A stretch of 64,000 bases of DNA from Ureaplasma urealyticum serovar 8 str. ATCC 27618 (GCF_000169535.1 NZ_AAYN02000002.1:248001-312000); one strand, 5' to 3'; positions 44,014 through 55,592 are shown, counted from the stretch's first letter. Numbers and translations are program-made. Notes: generated by a model not told the origin, from the letters alone.

Positions 44014-44685
44014 ATGATCAATCAAAATAAAAGATTTTGTTTTCAATATTTTAAAAAACAAAGCAATCAACCAATTTCTATTAAAGAATCATTAAAAAAA
44101 TATTTTGATTTTAAAAATCAAAGTGTAAAGTCAATTATTTATAATTTAGTTTTAGCTGCTTTTTTTCTTGCCTTATTTTTAATAGGGCGATTCTTAACTA
44201 AAAATTTAGATTTCTTAAATGGTTTTAGTTGACAATTACAAATGGGAATTTTTGTTTTAGCAATTGTTTGCATTCCTAATTTTTATTATAAATTAATGTA
44301 TTATATTATTGCTCCACTGGTTATGCTTGCGATTGGTTTTAGTGCTGAGCCCTTTTTTGGATATTTAATGCCACATTATGGATTTGGTTTGATCTTATTT
44401 ATAGATGTAATTTTAATTATTACTAAAAAATGAAATCAAACAATTAAAAAACAAATATTTTGAACTTATTTATTAGTTTTTAGTTTTTCAATTATTGGAT
44501 ATTTTATTGTTTGGATGGGTTATAGTATTCAAGGAACACTTTTCTATAATACGCCTTTTGCTCCTTCAATGATTTATAATTCTTTAGTAACTTTTGGCTC
44601 AATGGCAATTAATTTTGGACTATATATAATTGCTATTCCAGTGATTGCTGCTTTAAAAAATAAGTATTCTACAAAATTAATTTAA
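44014..44685 (+). CDS. Polytopic membrane protein, possibly an ECF-transporter S component (ThiT-like)
   Basis: 223 residues with about six hydrophobic segments from residue 44 on, after a basic N-terminus. The end, LFYNTPFAPSMIYNSLVTF followed by a long helix, resembles the YAP-x(5)-YSL region of thiamine-specific S components. S components bind a vitamin and share an energising module encoded elsewhere. The likeness is from memory and partial. ATG 44014 has no strong SD. Confidence 0.6.
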
Positions 44686-44731
44686 AATTATAAAATATCT
44701 TAATATTTTTATATAAAATCAGGAGTTGTTC

Positions 44732-46081
44732 ATGTTTAATCAAATTTTAAAAAGAAGAAAACGACATTTAAATTTTGAAATTTTTATTTTCTTCTTTATT
44801 TTATTTCTAATTGCTTTTTTAGCTTTATGAATTATTTCTGGAAATATTCAAACAATTACTGATTTTATTAAAACAAAAATTTATGATGCTAGTCCACAAC
44901 TAAAATATTTAACAAGTGTAAAAATTGAACCTTTTAACAATTTAGAAGAAGTCTTGGATTTTATTATTAAAAATAAAACTTTAATTAAAGAATTACAAAA
45001 CCAACCAGAAATTTTAGATGCTATTAAAAACAATCCCCAAATTTTAAAAACAATTAGTGATAATCAAGAAATCTTAAAACAAATTAGTGAGTATAAGGCA
45101 TTTATTGAAGTAGCTGGTAAACAACCTGAGATTTTAAAATTTGCCCAAAATAATAAAGAATTAATCAAACAAATTCAAGCCAAACCAGAATTATTAGATT
45201 TAATTAAAAACCATTCAAATTTAATTGATCATTTAAAAGCTAATGAAAAATATATGGATATTATCAAACAAAATCCACAAATGCTAAAAGATCTTTATCA
45301 TATTGATGATTATTTATTTAACATCATTAAAACTAGTTTAGAAAATGAAAAAGAAAATAATATTTTAGCGTTAGCTGTTAAAAATGTAACATTAATTAAT
45401 AGTTTTACTAAAAACTTAAATTTACAAGAAATAAAACATGCGATCGAGTTTTATAAAACAGTTGATTTAAACAAACTTCAAGTAGATGATAAATTAATTG
45501 ATATTATTAAAAATAATTATGAAATATTTGAAGTTTTTTTAAAAAATCCAGATTATATAAAAAATCTTAACGATAACCAAAATATTATTAACACTATTCA
45601 ACAAAATCCTGATTTAATTGATAATTTTAAGAACTTTGACTTTGATGTTTTGGTACAAAAAAAGGATTTAGTTCGTGCACTAATTAAAATAATTGAATAC
45701 AAACCACACCCTCAAATTCAAAAGTTTAATGAAAAAGTTTTTTTAAAGTTTTTTAAAGATAATCGAGAACTTGCTAATATTTTAAACATTGTGTCATTAA
45801 TTGGTTCAGCATTATTTATAATCCTTTATATGATTTTTATGTTTGCATCTTTTATTGCCCATGTTTCAATGTTAAAACAAATCAAGAATTTCAATAAAAT
45901 TTTTAAAGAAGCGAAACTAAAAAAAGCATATCTTGTATTTTCATTATTATTGCAATTCTTTTTCTTTGTAGTTTTATTTGTAATCAATTTTATCGTATTA
46001 ATTATTCTAGTTGTGGATTATAATAAATTAAAAGCTATAGTTCAAGATAATGATGATGGCGAAAGAGAAGAGGCATATTAA
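44732..46081 (+). CDS. Membrane protein with decapeptide repeats, coupled to HinT
   Basis: 449 residues. Helix 1 spans about residues 17-36. Then comes a region of eleven exact 10-residue units (80-189) and a second set of five (251-300), consensus x-N-P-E-I-L-K-x-I-x. Two helices (about 350-378 and 398-428) and an acidic tail end it. With one N-terminal and two C-terminal helices, the repeat part lies on one side of the membrane, most likely outside. CAGGAG precedes ATG 44732. Its stop overlaps the ATG of the HIT gene by one base. In Mycoplasma hominis, HinT is encoded with and binds membrane proteins P60/P80; this protein may play an analogous part, but I see no clear homology. Confidence 0.8.
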
Positions 46082-46539
46082 TGCAAGATTGTATTTTTTG
46101 TAAAATTTTAAAAGGTGAAATTATTTCAAAAATTATTGATGAAAATGAATTTGCAATAGCAATTTTAGATATTCAACCAGCAAGCGATGGACATATTTTA
46201 ATTATTCCTAAAAAACATTATCGTAATTTCTCATTAACTGATCCAATTTACTTAGATGGAATGATGCGTTTAGCAAAAAACATGACTTTTGTTTTAGAAG
46301 AAGTTTTCCCAAATGTTTTAGGTTTTAATTATTTAATGAATTCAAATTCTGGTGCTGGTCAAGTAGTAATGCACACCCACATGCATATTATTCCAAAACA
46401 AAACAATGATCGTGGCTTTGTTTTTAAAGCAATAAAAGAAGAAGGCGACATTAGCGATATTGATGAAATTTATAAAAAAATTGCTACTAAAACACAAAAA
46501 TTAAAAAAGTCACGTTTAAGTAAACATTATATGGTGTAA
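46081..46539 (+). CDS. hinT: HIT-family purine nucleotide hydrolase (HinT-like)
   Basis: 152 residues. N-terminal DCIFCKILKGEI, then IQPASDGHILIIPKKH, and the histidine triad HTHMHIIPK. HinT enzymes cleave nucleoside phosphoramidates and acyl-adenylates. The C-terminal 35 residues are a Lys-rich extension. Start ATG 46081 overlaps the previous stop (TAATG). Confidence 0.94.
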   Translation: MQDCIFCKILKGEIISKIIDENEFAIAILDIQPASDGHILIIPKKHYRNFSLTDPIYLDGMMRLAKNMTFVLEEVFPNVLGFNYLMNSNSGAGQVVMHTHMHIIPKQNNDRGFVFKAIKEEGDISDIDEIYKKIATKTQKLKKSRLSKHYMV

Positions 46540-46552
46540 TTGATTTAAAGAT

Positions 46553-47305
46553 ATGGAACAAATTAAAAATTTAATTAATTTACAAATTAAACTAAAACCA
46601 ATTCAAAAAACGTTTTATGATATATGATCAAAAACGTTTATTAATGGAATTGATAATAATGGTGAAATCCACCAACAAAATAAACAAATTATTTTAGAAA
46701 TTTATACAACTCTAAAAACTTTTTTAAACCAAAACCAAAATGTTATATCTAAACTTCCATTAAATGAAGTAAAAAAAATCGCTAATGATATTTTAAAAAA
46801 AGAAATTAACTTAGAACAACCCTTAGTTGATTATTATTATCAAAGCTCATCTTATTTTATTTTAATACCTTATTTAATTCAAATTCTTTATCAATCTTAT
46901 GATGCTAATAAACCAGCTTATAAAGCAATGGCAAAATTTATTATTAAAAATAATTTAGGATTATTTAAAGAATGAGATTTAATTGAACGTCAAACGCTTG
47001 AGATTGTCAAATTAAAAACAAATTTAATTGAAGATCAAAAAAAAGTGATTAATTTATTTAGTTGTGAGCAACGTGAAGCACAACATAATCGTTTTGTTAA
47101 ATTATTTAATAATTTTATTTTAGTATATTGAACTAAAGAAGAAGTTAAATACATTGAAATGATTCGTTTTTTAATGTATTTTGCTTGAATCCCAATCATT
47201 TTCATTATATTATTAGTTTTAATATTAGGTTTATATTTTGGCTTAACTAATTCTTCATCATCAAGCACAACACAATTATTATTAAATCTAATTAATTTAT
47301 ATTAA
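46553..47305 (+). CDS. C-terminally anchored helical protein, function unknown
   Basis: 250 residues once five TGA codons are read as Trp. The first 205 residues are hydrophilic, Gln/Asn/Lys-rich and helical. One hydrophobic segment (about 207-232) and a Ser/Thr-rich tail follow, so it may be tail-anchored. It starts 13 bases after hinT and is probably in the same transcript. Its stop overlaps the stop of the convergent HemW-like gene by two bases (47303-47304). Confidence 0.72.
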
Positions 47306-48366
47306 AAAATGTCTAAAATACTTGAATTTAATAAATTTAAATCATCAACAACTAGATGATTTTTTTTATTGATGCTAATATATTTAAGCTTATCTTTAAA
47401 ATATAGATAAGCATCATTATTAATTTTTTCATTAAGATTTAAACCTTCTTTTAATCTTAAACCCATCATTAAAATTTGTTGATAAATATCATACTTTGTC
47501 AACATTTTTTTAATTAATACAGGCTTTTGGACTGGAGCATCAAAGAAATATTCAATGTTATTTTCAAAACCATGAGCGCCTCATCCTATTGCAGCTCAAT
47601 CTTTGGTTTGCCAATAAGCTAAATTATGTTTTGCAACATATTTTAAATCACTTACTCAATTAGATACTTCATAATGTTTAAAATTTAAGGATGCAAATTT
47701 ATTATTTACATAACTCATTTGTTCAGCATCTTGATCTTCATTAATACTAATGTTAAGTTTTTTTAAAATTGATTCATCTTTAATTTCTAAACCATAAAAA
47801 GAAACATGATTAATTTTATTCTGAACAATAAAATCAAAAATATCATCTAAATCCTTTAATGTTAACATTGTTAAACAATATAAGAAATCGCATGAAATAT
47901 TGAATATTTTGTTTTTATAGAATAAATCAATCGCATTTTTAATATCTTGATTAGTATGAATATAATTCATTTTCTTTAAGATATTATTGTTTAATGATTG
48001 TGCGTTAAGACTAATACGATTGATTTTATATTTTTTAAAAAGATTAATTTGAGTTTGGTTTATGAGTTCAGGATTACATTCAATAGTATATTCACAATTA
48101 TTACTTACATAAGGAAAAATGGTTTGCAATAATTGTTTGAGTTCACAATTACTCAAACAATTAGGTACACCACCACCTAAATAAATTGTTTCAAATTGCT
48201 TTGTTTTAAAATTTTTAATTCGCATTTGCACATCTTTTAAAAAATCTTTAAAAATATCTTTTGATTGTACAGTTTTTAAAATTCGCTTAAAATCAGAATA
48301 TGTGCAAATATGGTTGCAAAATGGAATGTGAATATATAAATGTTTAGTATTTTGACTAAAAATCAT
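47302..48366 (-). CDS. HemW-like radical-SAM protein with a degenerate cluster motif
   Basis: 354 residues, laid out like the oxygen-independent coproporphyrinogen oxidase-like family (HemN/HemW): LYIHIPFCNHICTYSDF, YLGGGVPN, EYTIECNPE, NRISLNAQS, HVSFYGLEI and a C-terminal domain with GWGAHGFE. The CxxxCxxC cluster motif is broken: Cys17 and Cys21 are followed by Ser24 (codon TCT). The GGGTP motif reads GGGVP and the DLIYGLP motif reads DFLYCLT. HemW is thought to deliver heme; ureaplasmas are not known to make heme. The enzyme may be inactive or repurposed. It starts 13 bases after the small membrane protein gene upstream. Confidence 0.85.
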
Positions 48367-48378
48367 AAGATTAATTTT

Positions 48379-48588
48379 TTATGCACTTAATCTAAATAAT
48401 TCAGTGATCACAAAAACTAATAAAATAATGGCACCACAAGTCAATAAAATTAAAAAAATTGATAAAACAACACGTTTTTTAAAATCCATTTTTTTATGTT
48501 TTTTTGAATAATTTTGATGCTGATCAAGATCACTTAGAACAACGGTTTTAGTAACACGTTCTTTTGGGTTAAATGCTTTTGTGCTCAT
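48379..48588 (-). CDS. Small single-span membrane protein
   Basis: 69 residues: a basic cytosolic half with NPKERVTKTVVLSDLDQHQ, then one transmembrane helix (about 40-65). AAGGA lies upstream on the minus strand. It is the first gene of a two-gene unit with the HemW-like gene. Function unknown. Confidence 0.65.
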   Translation of the reverse strand: MSTKAFNPKERVTKTVVLSDLDQHQNYSKKHKKMDFKKRVVLSIFLILLTCGAIILLVFVITELFRLSA

Positions 48589-48764
48589 TTTGTTAAATCC
48601 TTTTTAATTATTGTATTATATAAAAAAAGTGATTAAACATTAAAAGTTATTTAGTCAATATAATTTAAAACGTGAAACTTGTTATAATTAAATGATTATA
48701 TTATTTACGATAAATAAGTTTACTTATAATGAACATTTAAGGAGATTATTAAAGAATTAAGATT

Positions 48765-49310
48765 ATGGGATCAAACAAAACAAAAAAAAATCGTTCAACT
48801 ATTCAATTCTTATTTGGCACAATTAAAAAACGTAAAATTGCCAACTATTTAATTATTGCTTTTGCTTTTTTAACTTTTGCTTTAGCTATTATCGGTAGTT
48901 TTGACGCTATTGCATCAAAATATGCCATTGGTATTGGTTCTGGACTTTCATTATTTATTACCATCGGTTTTAGCATTTGAAGAGTTTTAATGATTCATTT
49001 AGGAAAAGAATGAAATAAAAGCGAAATCATTTGGCAGTCAGTTATGGGCGCTATATTAGTGTTATCAATTATTTTTTGAATATGAGCAACAGCAACAACT
49101 AGTGTGCAATATTCAGCATTAAAAGAATACTTTCAATTATTAAAACAAAAAGACCAACGTGCTAGTTTTATTGTTTTAACACAAGCAACAACTGATCAAT
49201 TTGGCACTGCTTTAAAAGGCGGTCTTTGAGCTTGAGTTGTTACAAGTTGCGTTTATATTTTTACTAATACTTTCCATAATATGTTTATGAAAGAAAAAAG
49301 TCCAAAATAA
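48765..49310 (+). CDS. Four-helix membrane protein, function unknown
   Basis: 181 residues with hydrophobic segments at about 27-45, 54-73, 88-108 and 147-168; several Trp as TGA. The nearest SD (AAGGAG at 48739-48744) is 20 bases before ATG 48765, so the true start could be an in-frame ATT at 48756. It is followed 3 bases later by the nicotinate phosphoribosyltransferase gene. Confidence 0.72.
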
Positions 49311-49313
49311 TCT

Positions 49314-50405
49314 ATGGGACCAGTTATTCCAAATACACGTTTAATTGATTTTAAATTTGATCGTGACTTGTTAAACAAAGCCTATACTTCTCACTATTTT
49401 ATTAAAACATGTAAAATAATTGAATTACACGCTCCAAGCCATTCAGTAATTATGCAATTTACTCATTTTAGCAAAACACCTATTATGGTGTGTGGAACAA
49501 GCGAAGTTTTAGCATTATTAGAATTTTGTTTATCTAGAAAAGAATTAAAACAATTAAAAATTTATTATGTTCCAGATGGTCATGTTATTAAACCCAAAGA
49601 AGCGTTATTTGCAATTGAGGGACCATATGAGATTTTTGGTTGATTAGAAAACATTATTGATTCAATTCTTGCTCGTCGTAGTTCTGTAGCGACAAATTGT
49701 TATAACGTTTTAAATGTTATTAATGATGAACAAAAAGTTATCTATATGTCAGATCGTTCTGATGATTATAGTTTACAACCATATGATGGGTATGCAGCAG
49801 CTGTTGGGGGAATGCAATATTTTGTAACCCAAAAACAAGTTGAATTTTTAAAAGATATTAATTATGAATGTAAAGTAATGGGATCAATGCCACATGCGTT
49901 AATTCAACAAAATAATGGGCGAGTTGATTTAGCTTGCGAAATGTTTGCTCAAACTTTTCCCAATGATCCACTAATAGCTGTTATTGACTATAACAACAAT
50001 GTTTTAAATGATCTTGAACAACTAAGATATATGTTTGATCGTTTATATGCTGTTCGTATTGATACTGCTAAAGATTTAATTGACAACAGTTTACTATCAA
50101 CTTTTGATAATGTTCGTAACCATGATTTACATGGGTGTAATCCTTATCTTATTGATTTAGTACGTGAGTATTTAGATAACAATGGTGGTGAACATATTAA
50201 AATAATTGCTTCAAGTGCAATTGATTTAAATAGCATCAAAAATTTTAATAAACATAATTCTGCAATTGATTTTTATGGTATAGGAACATATTTAACACAT
50301 TTATCAATTCATATTACTGCAGATTTAGTTTGTTTAGATAATGTTTATGGTGCTAAAGTTGGACGTAAAATTGCTAAGAATTTTGCTGAAATGACTTTAT
50401 ATTAA
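49314..50405 (+). CDS. pncB: Nicotinate phosphoribosyltransferase
   Basis: 363 residues. It joins nicotinate to PRPP in NAD salvage. The type II PRTase pattern is present: N-terminal YTSHYFIKT, RRSSVATNCYNV, YDGYAAAVGGMQYF, the family motif MGSMPHALIQ, VRIDTAKDL and IDFYGIGTYLT. Starts 3 bases after the membrane protein gene. Confidence 0.92.
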
Positions 50406-50480
50406 AGTTTTTAAAATTTCATGCCTTAAAAGGATTATAATTTTAAGTAATCTATTTTTAACAGAAATGTGGGTGAATTT

Positions 50481-50648
50481 ATGTCAAGAGGTGTAAACGT
50501 TGAAGGCGATTTAGAAAAAGCTCTTAAGAAATTTAAACGTATTTCTAATGAAACAAAAAAAGATTCTAAACGTCACGAATATTACTTAAGTCCAAGAATT
50601 CGTCGTAAAGAAAAAATTAAAGAGGCTAATAAATACCGTAGTTTTTAA
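50481..50648 (+). CDS. rpsU: 30S ribosomal protein S21
   Basis: 55 residues: MSRGVNVEGDLEKALKKFKR, then KRHEYYLSPRIRRKEKIKEANKYR. GGGTGA lies upstream. Single-gene unit closed by a terminator. Confidence 0.94.
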   Translation: MSRGVNVEGDLEKALKKFKRISNETKKDSKRHEYYLSPRIRRKEKIKEANKYRSF

Positions 50649-50665
50649 TTAAAACGTATATGAAT

Positions 50666-50700
50666 CCAACCATTACTTAAATGTTTTGGTTGGTTTTTTC
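50666..50700 (+). terminator. Terminator after rpsU
   Basis: CCAACCA (50666-50672) pairs with TGGTTGG (50687-50693), then T6. Confidence 0.85.
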
Positions 50701-50767
50701 TTTAATATTAAGATTTTTTAGAAGTGATAAAATTTATAAGTAGTTTATATTTGAGGGATAACACTAG

Positions 50768-52414
50768 ATGATGATTACGCAAAAAATAAGTGAGCAATTA
50801 AGTAAAGCTTTAGAAAAAATGGGCATTTTTGAGACTAAAGTTCTTGTTGATAAAACAAAAAACATTAAATTTGGGGATTTTTACACTAATGTTGCAATGA
50901 CATTAAGTAAGCGCGTGAACCAAAGTCCATTAGTAGTTGCTAAAGAAATAATTAATAATTTAGATCAAGATTTATTTTTTAAAGTTAATTTACAACCTCC
51001 TGGGTTTTTAAACTTTACATTAAAAGCCAAGGATCATGAAGATTTATTAACGCAAATTTACGATCAAAAAGATTTGTTTGGTCAATTTGCTAAAAAAAAT
51101 ATTACTTATAATGTTGAATATGTTTCAGCTAACCCTACTGGTTATTTACATATTGCTCATGCAGCTAATGCTATTTATGGCGATATTTTAGCTAATTTAT
51201 TAAAAATTTATGGTTATGATGTAAAAACTGAATATTGAATTAATGATGCTGGAAACCAAATTGATAAATTAGCAATGTCAGTATTAGTTCGTTATTTACA
51301 ATTACAAAATATTAATATTGAATTACCAACTGATGCTTATCATGGTCAAGAAATTTACTTAGTAGCGCAAGCTTTATATGAAATTTATAAAGATCAATTC
51401 ATTAATGTGCGTTTGAATGAAAAAGAAGAGATTGATGATGTCATCGTTAATGAACAAATTAAAAAATTTGCTGTTAGTTATTTATTAGATGAAATCAAAA
51501 AAGATCTAGCATCAATTAACACATATATTGACACATATACATCAGAAAATTGAATTCGAAGTTCAGGACGTATTTTAGAAGTTTTATCAAAAATAAAACA
51601 ACACACTTACACTTTAGATGGCGCATTGTGATTAAGAACAACAGCATTTGGCGATGATAAAGATCGTGTTTTAATCAAATCTGATGGTTCATACACATAC
51701 TTTACTCCAGATATTGCTTATCATGATTATAAATTTAGTAAAGATAATACGACTAAATTAATTGATGTATGAGGAACAGATCATTTAGGTTATATCGCTC
51801 GTTTAAAAGCAGCAATGAGCGCATTAGGATATGATCCTAATAATTTAGAAATTGTTTGTGCTCAAGTGATGAAATTAGTTAAAAATAATGAAGAATTTAA
51901 ACTTTCAAAAAGAAGTGGTCAATCATTAACTATTAAAGATTTAGTTGAAATTATTGGTAAAGATGCCTTGCGTTGATTCTTAGGTTCTTCATCTATGAAT
52001 TCACACGTTGTTATTGATGTTGATATTGCTTTATCAAAAAACAACAACAATCCCTTATACTATGTTCAGTACGCTCATGCTCGTGCTAACCAAGTATTAA
52101 ATAAACAAGTTTATGAATTTGATTTTAAAACTGATTTATTAATTGAAACTCGTGAACGTGAATTATTAAATCAACTTCATTTTTATAAACAAACAATTGC
52201 TAATGCTGCAAATAATCGTGAACCACATCGAATTAGTAATTATTTATATGATTTAGCGCAAATTTTTCATAATTATTATGCGAATATTAAAATTAATGAT
52301 GAAAACAATAAAGCTTTATCAGCACAACGTTATACATTAGTTTGATGTGTTAAACAAGTTTTAGCTAATGGTTTAGCAATTATGAAAATTACTCCATATG
52401 ATCAGATGTATTAA
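50768..52414 (+). CDS. argS: Arginyl-tRNA synthetase
   Basis: 548 residues, class Ia. ArgRS N-terminal domain, HIGH-like HIAHA in [33 protein letters not shown]-like KLSKRSG and the C-terminal DALR-type anticodon domain ([10 protein letters not shown]). Two in-frame ATG (50768 and 50771) are possible; GAGGG is upstream. Confidence 0.96.
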
Positions 52415-52416
52415 AG

Positions 52417-53685
52417 ATGAATAGTTTAAATAAAAAAAGTATAAAAGACCTTGATGTAAATGGCAAAACAGTTGTTTTACATTTAGATTTAAATGTAGTT
52501 TTAGATTATGAAAATAAACGAATCTTGAATGATCGTAAATTACGAGCATCACTTCCAACCATTAATTACTTAATTAATCACAATGCTAAAATTGTTATTT
52601 TAAGTCATTTAGGTCGTATTAAAACCTTAGCAGATAAACAAAGTGGTAAATATAGTTTAGAAATTATTGTTGATGAACTTCGAGAGCGTGTTTCTAAAAA
52701 TGTTAATCGTGTTGTTTTTTCACCACTAAATTATGGAGAAACAGTTGTGCAAATGGTTAATGATCTTGAAGAACGTGACATTCTAATTTTAGAAAACACA
52801 CGTTATTGCGATATTAGCGATGAAGGTGAATATGTTGGTTTAGAATGAGATGGTTCTGAAATTTTAGGCCAATTTTGAGGGATGTTAGGTGATATTTTTA
52901 TTGATGATGCATATGGTGTTGCTCATCGTCAACTATCATCAAATTACCAAACCGCGAAATTTGCTAAAAAAAGTGCATTAGGATTTTTAATTGTTAATGA
53001 AGTTAATCATTTAGATATTGCTTTAGAAGTTCCTAAGCGTCCTTATTTAGCTTTAATAGGTGGGAACCATGTTGCTGATAAAATTGAAGCAATTGAAGTG
53101 TTGTGCGAGCGTGCTGATCAAGTTATTATTGGTGGTGGTTTAGTTTATACATTCTTGTATGCTCAAGGCTATAATGTTGGTTTAAATTTAGTTGAACGCA
53201 ATATGATTGATGATTGTAACAACATTTTAGAAAAATATGGTAAAAAAATTTTAATTTGTTTTGATTTTTTGTGTAATAATGATTTTAGTGATACAAGACC
53301 TATTTATCGTAAAATTGATGAAGGTCTTGAAGGACTATATGGCTTAGATATTGGTAAACGCAGTTTAAAATTTATTAAACATGAAATTTATCGTTCTAAA
53401 ACCATTTTATTAAATGGTCCGTTTGGTGTTATTGAAAATATTAAGTATTATGCTCAAGGTACAACTGAAATATGTAAATCAATGGCAAAACAAACAACAC
53501 GTGGCGCTTATACAATTATATGTGATATTGACACTTCAAGTCATGCTGAATACCTAGGATTGGATAAGTATATGAATTTTATATCCACTGGAGGGGGTGC
53601 TAGCTTATCATATATTGAAGAAGGAGTTCTTGATGGCCTTGAAACCATTGATAATGTTCCTTTAAATGTTTTAAAGAAGGAGTAA
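52417..53685 (+). CDS. pgk: Phosphoglycerate kinase, divergent
   Basis: 422 residues covering the whole PGK fold. Retained: LDLNVVL, SHLGR, LENTRY, FIDDAYGVAHR, VADKI, LLNGPFGVIE and ISTGGGASL. Changed: His22 where the substrate-binding Arg (Arg38 in mammalian PGK) should be; NH217-218 in GGNHVADKI where GGAKV carries the catalytic Lys215; and Cys369-Asp-Ile in the GGG of the nucleotide motif GGGDT. It may still be a kinase with altered kinetics, or a degenerate paralogue. It lies between argS (2 bases) and the M42 peptidase (3 bases). Confidence 0.9.
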
Positions 53686-53688
53686 TTT

Positions 53689-54780
53689 ATGAGTAAATTT
53701 AGTGAAAAAGAAATTAGACAAAAAGCAATTGAATATATGGAAATATACGGTATGTCACGTCATGAAGAACGTGTTGCTACAAAACTAAAAACATCATTAA
53801 AAGATGTTGGTGTTAGTTATGAACGTGATAATCTAGGATCAATTATCTTTAAAAAAACAAATTCAAACAAAGGTCCTAAAATCTTAATTGCTACACATAT
53901 GGATGAAGTAGGTTTTGTTGTTCAACAAATTCTTGATAATGGTCAATTATTATTATCAATGGTTGGTGGTGTATGACCAAATATTGTTATTGGATCAGTG
54001 GCTAAAGTTTATGTTGATGAACAACGTCAATATACAGGTGTATTTGGCCATACTTCAATTCACATTTTAGAACCAGAAGCACGTAGTAAAGCTGTACCAG
54101 TTAAAGAATTGTTTGTTGATTGTGGTTTTAGTTCAAAACAACAAGCGCTTGATTTAGGAGTTGAAATCGGAACAGAAGTTTACATGGAAGGTCCATCTTT
54201 AAATTTCCATGACGAAAACTATATTGTTGGTAAAGCTGTTGATAATCGTGTTAGCGTTGCTGTTTTAGATTTATTAGTACATAGCTTAAAAGATAAAGTT
54301 ATTCCTAACCAAACTTATTTTGCTGCTACAGTACAAGAAGAAGTTGGTTTGCGTGGTGCAAAAACAGTTGTTTCAAAAGTTAAACCAGATATTGGTATTG
54401 TTATTGATACAACAACATCACATGATACATACAAATGCCCAGAAGGTGATACAAAACTAAATGATGGTGTATGTATCAGAATGAAAGATGGTGGAACATT
54501 AGTTAATCCAGCATTAGTAAAATATTTTGAAGCATTAGCAAAAAAACATAATATTCCATTATACAAATACGTTGCAAGAGGTGGCGGAACTGATGCTGAA
54601 GAATTACAATATGGACCAGATGGTGGTGTATTAACAATTGGATTATCAATTCCACAACGTTATTTACATGCTCCAATTGGTGTAGCAACAGTTAAAGATA
54701 TGAAAGCAGCCTTTGATTTAGTGCGTGAATTCTTAGAAGTATTTGATGAAAATGAATTTGAAAAAGTTAAATTTAAATAA
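53689..54780 (+). CDS. M42-family aminopeptidase
   Basis: 363 residues. Dizinc ligands are visible: His in ATHMDEVGF, Asp in GKAVDNRV, the Glu-Glu pair in VQEEVGLRGA, Asp in VIDTTTSHD and His in YLHAP. Members release N-terminal residues (glutamyl aminopeptidase/FrvX group). In this amino-acid-importing organism it would recycle peptides. AAGGAG lies before ATG 53689. The end of the argS-pgk run. Confidence 0.94.
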
Positions 54781-54854
54781 TTTTTTATTCCAAATAAAAA
54801 CCTTTTAATATAAAATTAAATATCATAACAAATTTATTTTTAGGAGAATAAAAT

Positions 54855-55574
54855 ATGACTGCACATAATCAAGCTAAATTAGGCGAAATTGCAAAAGTAG
54901 TGTTAATGCCAGGGGATCCAATGCGTGCTAAATGGATTGCTGAAACATTTTTAGAAAACGCAATTTTAGTTAATGAAGTTCGTGGTATGTTATGTTATAC
55001 AGGAACATACAAAGGTAAAAAAATCTCAATCATGGGACATGGTATGGGAATTCCATCAATTGGAATTTACTCTTATGAACTATATAAATTCTACGAAGTT
55101 CAAACTATTATTCGAATTGGTTCAACTGGATCTTATAAAAAAGAATTAAATGTTAACGATGTTGTTCTAGTTCAAAAATCTTATAGTGATTCAACATTTG
55201 CATCATTAATAGGTGCTAAAGTTTGTGATGATAAAGTTTTATTACCAACAAAAGAAGTTAATGAATTAATTGAACAAACTGCAAAAGACTTAAATTTAAA
55301 ATTATCATTAGCAACATGTCATGCTTCTGATGTATTCTACAATAATGATTTTGAAAGCTTAGATGAAATTATTGATCGAACAAAATCTGATTGTGTAGAT
55401 ATGGAATCATTTGGATTATTCGCAAATGCACAAATTTTAAATAAGAATGCAGCAACTTTATTAACAGTTAGTGACTCACTAATTACAGGTGATGCTCTAT
55501 CACCTACAGAACGTGCTAATACTTTTAAAAAAATGGTAACATTAGCTTTAGAAAGTGCAATAAAATTACTTTAA
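54855..55574 (+). CDS. deoD: Purine-nucleoside phosphorylase (DeoD type)
   Basis: 239 residues. Phosphate site VLMPGDPMRAKWIAE, then G-H-G-M-G-I-P-S-I, IIRIGSTGS, V-D-M-E-S-F and TVSDSLITGD. Splits purine nucleosides for salvage. TTAGGAG precedes the ATG, and an upstream AT-rich gap of 74 bases suggests its own promoter. Confidence 0.95.
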   Translation: MTAHNQAKLGEIAKVVLMPGDPMRAKWIAETFLENAILVNEVRGMLCYTGTYKGKKISIMGHGMGIPSIGIYSYELYKFYEVQTIIRIGSTGSYKKELNVNDVVLVQKSYSDSTFASLIGAKVCDDKVLLPTKEVNELIEQTAKDLNLKLSLATCHASDVFYNNDFESLDEIIDRTKSDCVDMESFGLFANAQILNKNAATLLTVSDSLITGDALSPTERANTFKKMVTLALESAIKLL

Positions 55575-55592
55575 TTTAAAAAAATCAAATAA

